Shown here: positions 4,737 through 6,905 of the stretch, piece after piece
Position numbering within the stretch: the stretch's first letter is position 1
Layout of the letters: each line of letters opens with the position of its first letter
Assembly (NCBI GenBank): GCA_947258675.1
Contig: CAMYJP010000108.1
Location: 1 to 6,905, forward strand
Length of the DNA: 6,905 nt
Reading direction: 5' to 3'
From: an uncultured Desulfobulbaceae bacterium
Lineage (GTDB): Bacteria; Desulfobacterota; Desulfobulbia; Desulfobulbales; BM004
Program-made: the position numbers and the translations under genes
Notes under the pieces: generated by a model
What the model saw: only the letters and a program-made list of their open reading frames with translations
What the model was told of the DNA's origin: nothing
Databases searched by the model: none

Positions 4737-6398
4737 GTGCAAAAGACAACTAATTATATGAATGATTCTGTGCACACATCAAATAATTTAAATAAGGTTT
4801 TTTATTATCATCAAAAATCCAAGCATCATCTGCAGAGATACGCAGACGGGCCGGGATATCTTGACTGGGCTAATCAGCCTGACCCTTTCCGTCGATATGA
4901 GGGCGCCCGCCTTCTGAAATTGGGAAAAAAATCTAAAATTGATGGACCATTATATGATGAGATATTCCAACTGAGAAAGATAACACCGGCACCTCTTGAT
5001 ATAGATTCCATATCGCAGCTCTTTTACGACAGTATGGCGATATCTGCATGGAAGAGTATAGGTACTGATAAATGGCCCTTAAGAGTCAATCCTTCCAGCG
5101 GTAACCTGCATCCCACGGAAAGTTATCTTCTCTCTGGTCCTGTTGAAGGGTTAAACGACAAACCTATGGTCTGCCATTATGGACCAAAGGAGCATGGATT
5201 AGAAGTACGGGCCGAATTAGAACTGCAATTATGGAAAGAACTTTGTGAGCAATATCCGGAAGGCACATTATTTATCGGGATTACATCCATACTTTGGCGA
5301 GAGGCCTGGAAATACGGGTATCGTGCCTACAGATATTGCCAGCTCGATGTTGGGCACGCCATATCTGCTTTCAGTATTGCTGCTGCCGGACTGGGGTGGC
5401 AGGCAATAATTCTTGATGATCTTGGTACAGATGATCTGGCTTTTTTGACCGGCACTTTTCTTCATAATAAAGCAGAGCCAGAGGAGCCGGATCTGCTCAT
5501 GGCCTTATGTCCAGGTAGAGAAGATTTTCAATCAAAGAATCTGCCGGCCGGTGCAATTAATAATTTTAAAACGCTGCATTGGCAGGGAGTACCGAACCAA
5601 CTCAGCAAATCTCAAATTGACTGGGGAATGGATGTGGTTGCAGAAGTCGTTCGTAAACCATGTAATCCTGTCCAGTATGAAGGATTCCAGAAAATTGAAC
5701 TGTCAGAACCAATGGAAAGCCGGCAAATTTATCTCCGCAAGATCATACACCAGCGCCGTAGCGCTATGCAGATGAATGGAATAACAGAAATTACCCGGGA
5801 CACATTCTATAGCATCCTACAAAAAACTATCCCTTCGGAAGGAGCAGTCCCTTTTACTGCGCTTCCCTGGAGGCCCCATATACATTTAGCTCTATTTGTT
5901 CATCGAGTGATTGGATTGGATTCTGGGTTATATCTTTTGGTGCGTGATCCTTCACAAAAAAAAGTTTTGCAAGATGCACTTTCTTTAGCTGATTCATGGC
6001 AGCGTCCTGCTGAATGCCCTGCGCAACTGGATCTGTATACCCTTGCAATGGGAGATACACGAGAATCAGCACGACAGGTTGCCTGTCATCAGGAAATCGC
6101 GGGTGAAAGCTGTTTCAGTGTGGGTATGCTCGCAGAATTTGAAGAATCCCTGCATAAATACGGGTCCTGGTTTTATCAGCGCCTTTTTTGGGAGGCAGGA
6201 GTTATCGGCCAGGTTTTGTATCTTGAAGCGGAAGCTGCAGGAGTTCGCGGAACTGGTATTGGGTGCTATTTTGACGACTTAATGCATGAAATAATCGGGA
6301 TTACTGATCGTAGATATCAGGATTTTTATCATTTTACGGTCGGAGGTCCGATTGAGGATGCACGCTTAACAACTTTACCTCCCTATCATGATGATTAG
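4737..6398 (+). CDS. Two-domain SagB/ThcOx-type nitroreductase-fold dehydrogenase
   Basis: This 553-residue protein carries two nitroreductase-like domains of the SagB/ThcOx class, flavin (FMN) enzymes best known for oxidising azolines to azoles in RiPP pathways. The N-terminal lead (FYYHQKSKHH to WANQPDPFRRYEGA, about 22-56) is typical of the fused form. Domain 1 has NPSSGNLHPTES (118-129) and the RAYRYCQLDVGHA helix (about 195-207). Domain 2 has RRSAMQM (339-345), an RVIGLDSGLYLLVRDP strand pair (389-404) and WEAGVIGQVLYLEAEAAGVRG (484-504). The usual FMN-phosphate RRS motif appears only in domain 2, so the halves may share one site. No YcaO cyclodehydratase or precursor peptide lies nearby, so an azole pathway is not supported and the substrate is unknown. 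The listed start is GTG; ATG at 4758 is an alternative, and neither has a good Shine-Dalgarno. Confidence 0.9.
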   Translation: MQKTTNYMNDSVHTSNNLNKVFYYHQKSKHHLQRYADGPGYLDWANQPDPFRRYEGARLLKLGKKSKIDGPLYDEIFQLRKITPAPLDIDSISQLFYDSMAISAWKSIGTDKWPLRVNPSSGNLHPTESYLLSGPVEGLNDKPMVCHYGPKEHGLEVRAELELQLWKELCEQYPEGTLFIGITSILWREAWKYGYRAYRYCQLDVGHAISAFSIAAAGLGWQAIILDDLGTDDLAFLTGTFLHNKAEPEEPDLLMALCPGREDFQSKNLPAGAINNFKTLHWQGVPNQLSKSQIDWGMDVVAEVVRKPCNPVQYEGFQKIELSEPMESRQIYLRKIIHQRRSAMQMNGITEITRDTFYSILQKTIPSEGAVPFTALPWRPHIHLALFVHRVIGLDSGLYLLVRDPSQKKVLQDALSLADSWQRPAECPAQLDLYTLAMGDTRESARQVACHQEIAGESCFSVGMLAEFEESLHKYGSWFYQRLFWEAGVIGQVLYLEAEAAGVRGTGIGCYFDDLMHEIIGITDRRYQDFYHFTVGGPIEDARLTTLPPYHDD

Positions 6399-6405
6399 CC
6401 CGAGC

Positions 6406-6540
6406 AATTCATGAACATTTCAAAAAAATTTTATATATTGTTGAGTTTATGGAGTCATTTGTGGAAATACCAGGCATATTAGTTACCGTAGAGTGTATTT
6501 TGATACTAGGTTCCGTTCTTTTCAGAAATGTTCATGAATT
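6406..6540. repeat. 135-bp segment bounded by a perfect 16-bp inverted repeat
   Basis: AATTCATGAACATTTC (6406-6421) is the exact reverse complement of 6525-6540. Each arm contains the 8-bp palindrome TTCATGAA. The 103 bases between encode nothing obvious. The layout resembles a miniature transposable element, but no target duplication directly abuts the arms; CGAG occurs just outside the left arm (6401-6404) and again at 6544-6547. A regulator with two sites, or a long-loop RNA stem, is the alternative. The right arm runs into the 5' end of the longest possible frame of the next gene. Confidence 0.6.
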
Positions 6541-6563
6541 TTTCGAGAAAGTTGAGACAAAAA

Positions 6564-6818
6564 ATGAAAAATTTAATCAAACCGGAGAATGAAGCAGAAG
6601 CCAGGGCTCTGAAATCACTTTTAAAGGAACATGATATTGATGCAGAAATCGTATCCTTTCATGACACAGCATATGACGGGCTGTTTCAGGCCCAATACGG
6701 CTGGGGTGTAATTCGTGTAGCTGAAAAGGATTTTCAAAAGGCTGAAGTGCTAGTTAAGGAATGGCTGGATTCTGCACCACTAACTGTCCCATGGGAGAAG
6801 GACGAAAAGGATAAATAA
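6564..6818 (+). CDS. DUF2007-type putative signal-transducing protein
   Basis: This small cytoplasmic protein (84 residues from the preferred start) fits the DUF2007 domain (PF09413), a ferredoxin-like alpha/beta fold of unknown function, often labelled putative signal transducing. Visible pattern from the preferred start: KNLIKPENEAEARALKSLL (residues 2-20), where helix 1 follows the first strand; the core SFHDTAYDGLFQAQYGWG (about 31-48) with the conserved HD and GWG; then VIRVAEKDFQKAEVLVKEWL. The frame is open to ATG at 6528, giving 96 residues, but those first 12 codons partly come from the inverted-repeat arm at 6525-6540 and lie before the domain. ATG at 6564 fits the family start better; neither has a strong ribosome binding site. 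It converges on the cold-shock gene, whose terminator T-tract overlaps this stop codon. Confidence 0.85.
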   Translation: MKNLIKPENEAEARALKSLLKEHDIDAEIVSFHDTAYDGLFQAQYGWGVIRVAEKDFQKAEVLVKEWLDSAPLTVPWEKDEKDK

Positions 6819-6846
6819 AAAAGCCCCCCCAAGGATGGGGAGGCTT
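6811..6846 (-). terminator. Intrinsic terminator of the minus-strand cold-shock gene
   Basis: Arms 6821-6830 and 6837-6846 pair as AAGCC/GGCTT plus CCCC/GGGG with one C-A mismatch and a six-base loop. On the minus strand the hairpin is followed by TTTTATTTAT (6820-6811), so it terminates leftward transcription. On the plus strand no T-run follows, so it would be a poor terminator for the DUF2007 gene. It lies 23 bases past the cold-shock stop codon. Confidence 0.85.
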
Positions 6847-6869
6847 AAGCAAAATATGTACTTCAGGGC

Positions 6870-6905
6870 TTAGGACTGGCGAACATTTTCAGCTGCAGGA
6901 CCTTT
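6870..6905 (-). CDS. Cold-shock domain protein, C-terminal fragment (partial)
   Basis: Only the last 11 codons and TAA are in the window; the gene continues past the right edge. The peptide KGPAAENVRQS matches the characteristic end of bacterial CspA-family proteins (KGPxAxNV followed by a few residues), the last strand of the cold-shock OB fold that binds single-stranded nucleic acid. The stop codon is TAA at 6872-6870, followed by a good minus-strand terminator. The assignment rests on this short tail, so other OB-fold ends are possible but less likely. Confidence 0.7.
   Translation of the reverse strand, partial: KGPAAENVRQS

Noticed and set aside
5268..6282. Other open frames at 5268-5465 (-), 5551-5775 (+), 5854-6072 (-) and 6043-6282 (+)
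   Set aside because: All lie inside the SagB-like gene, whose frame carries recognisable family motifs throughout. The alternatives show no motif or start signal.

Overview
The window is AT-rich bacterial DNA with long intergenic stretches and small, mostly single-gene transcription units. The gene set is an exported Cys-rich protein, a CheY-like receiver with a cysteine insert, a two-domain SagB-type flavoprotein, a DUF2007 protein and a cold-shock protein. With the AT bias and the palindrome-rich spacers, this suggests an AT-rich anaerobic Gram-negative such as an anammox planctomycete (Brocadiaceae) or a relative of the deltaproteobacterial groups. That placement is an impression from protein style; there is no rRNA or marker gene to fix it.

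Layout, left to right. Positions 1-541 are noncoding, with one terminator-like hairpin, one copy of a short palindromic repeat and an inverted repeat overlapping a TTGACA box. Positions 542-976 encode a secreted protein made of three copies of one six-cysteine module, closed by a strong intrinsic terminator at 1021-1049. A TTGACA promoter near 1214 starts a leader of about 220 bases before a 66-residue hypothetical gene (1474-1674). Positions 1675-2212 look like a regulatory region: two identical-architecture palindromes (GTTAC-N6-GTAAC) 102 bp apart lie upstream of a good sigma-54 promoter match (2133-2148). That promoter faces an unlisted 54-residue ORF (2213-2377). About 620 noncoding bases with a 22-bp tandem duplication then lead to a stand-alone response regulator (3002-3427).

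Positions 3428-3830 are noncoding and hold a cluster of degenerate copies of the palindromic repeat. They are followed by a TauE/SafE-family membrane transporter (3831-4553) and a double-domain SagB/ThcOx-type nitroreductase-fold protein (4737-6398). A 16-bp perfect inverted repeat bounds 135 bp (6406-6540) just before a DUF2007 gene (6564-6818). The right edge holds the last 11 codons of a cold-shock protein on the minus strand, with its own terminator overlapping the DUF2007 stop codon.

No single pathway links all the genes. The best-supported regulatory unit is the sigma-54 promoter with paired upstream sites and the small gene behind it. TauE and the SagB-like protein are on one strand, but 183 bp and a possible promoter separate them, so co-function is only a guess. 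The most unusual items are the triple six-cysteine exported protein, the sigma-54 unit, the 16-bp inverted-repeat element and the dispersed palindromic repeat.
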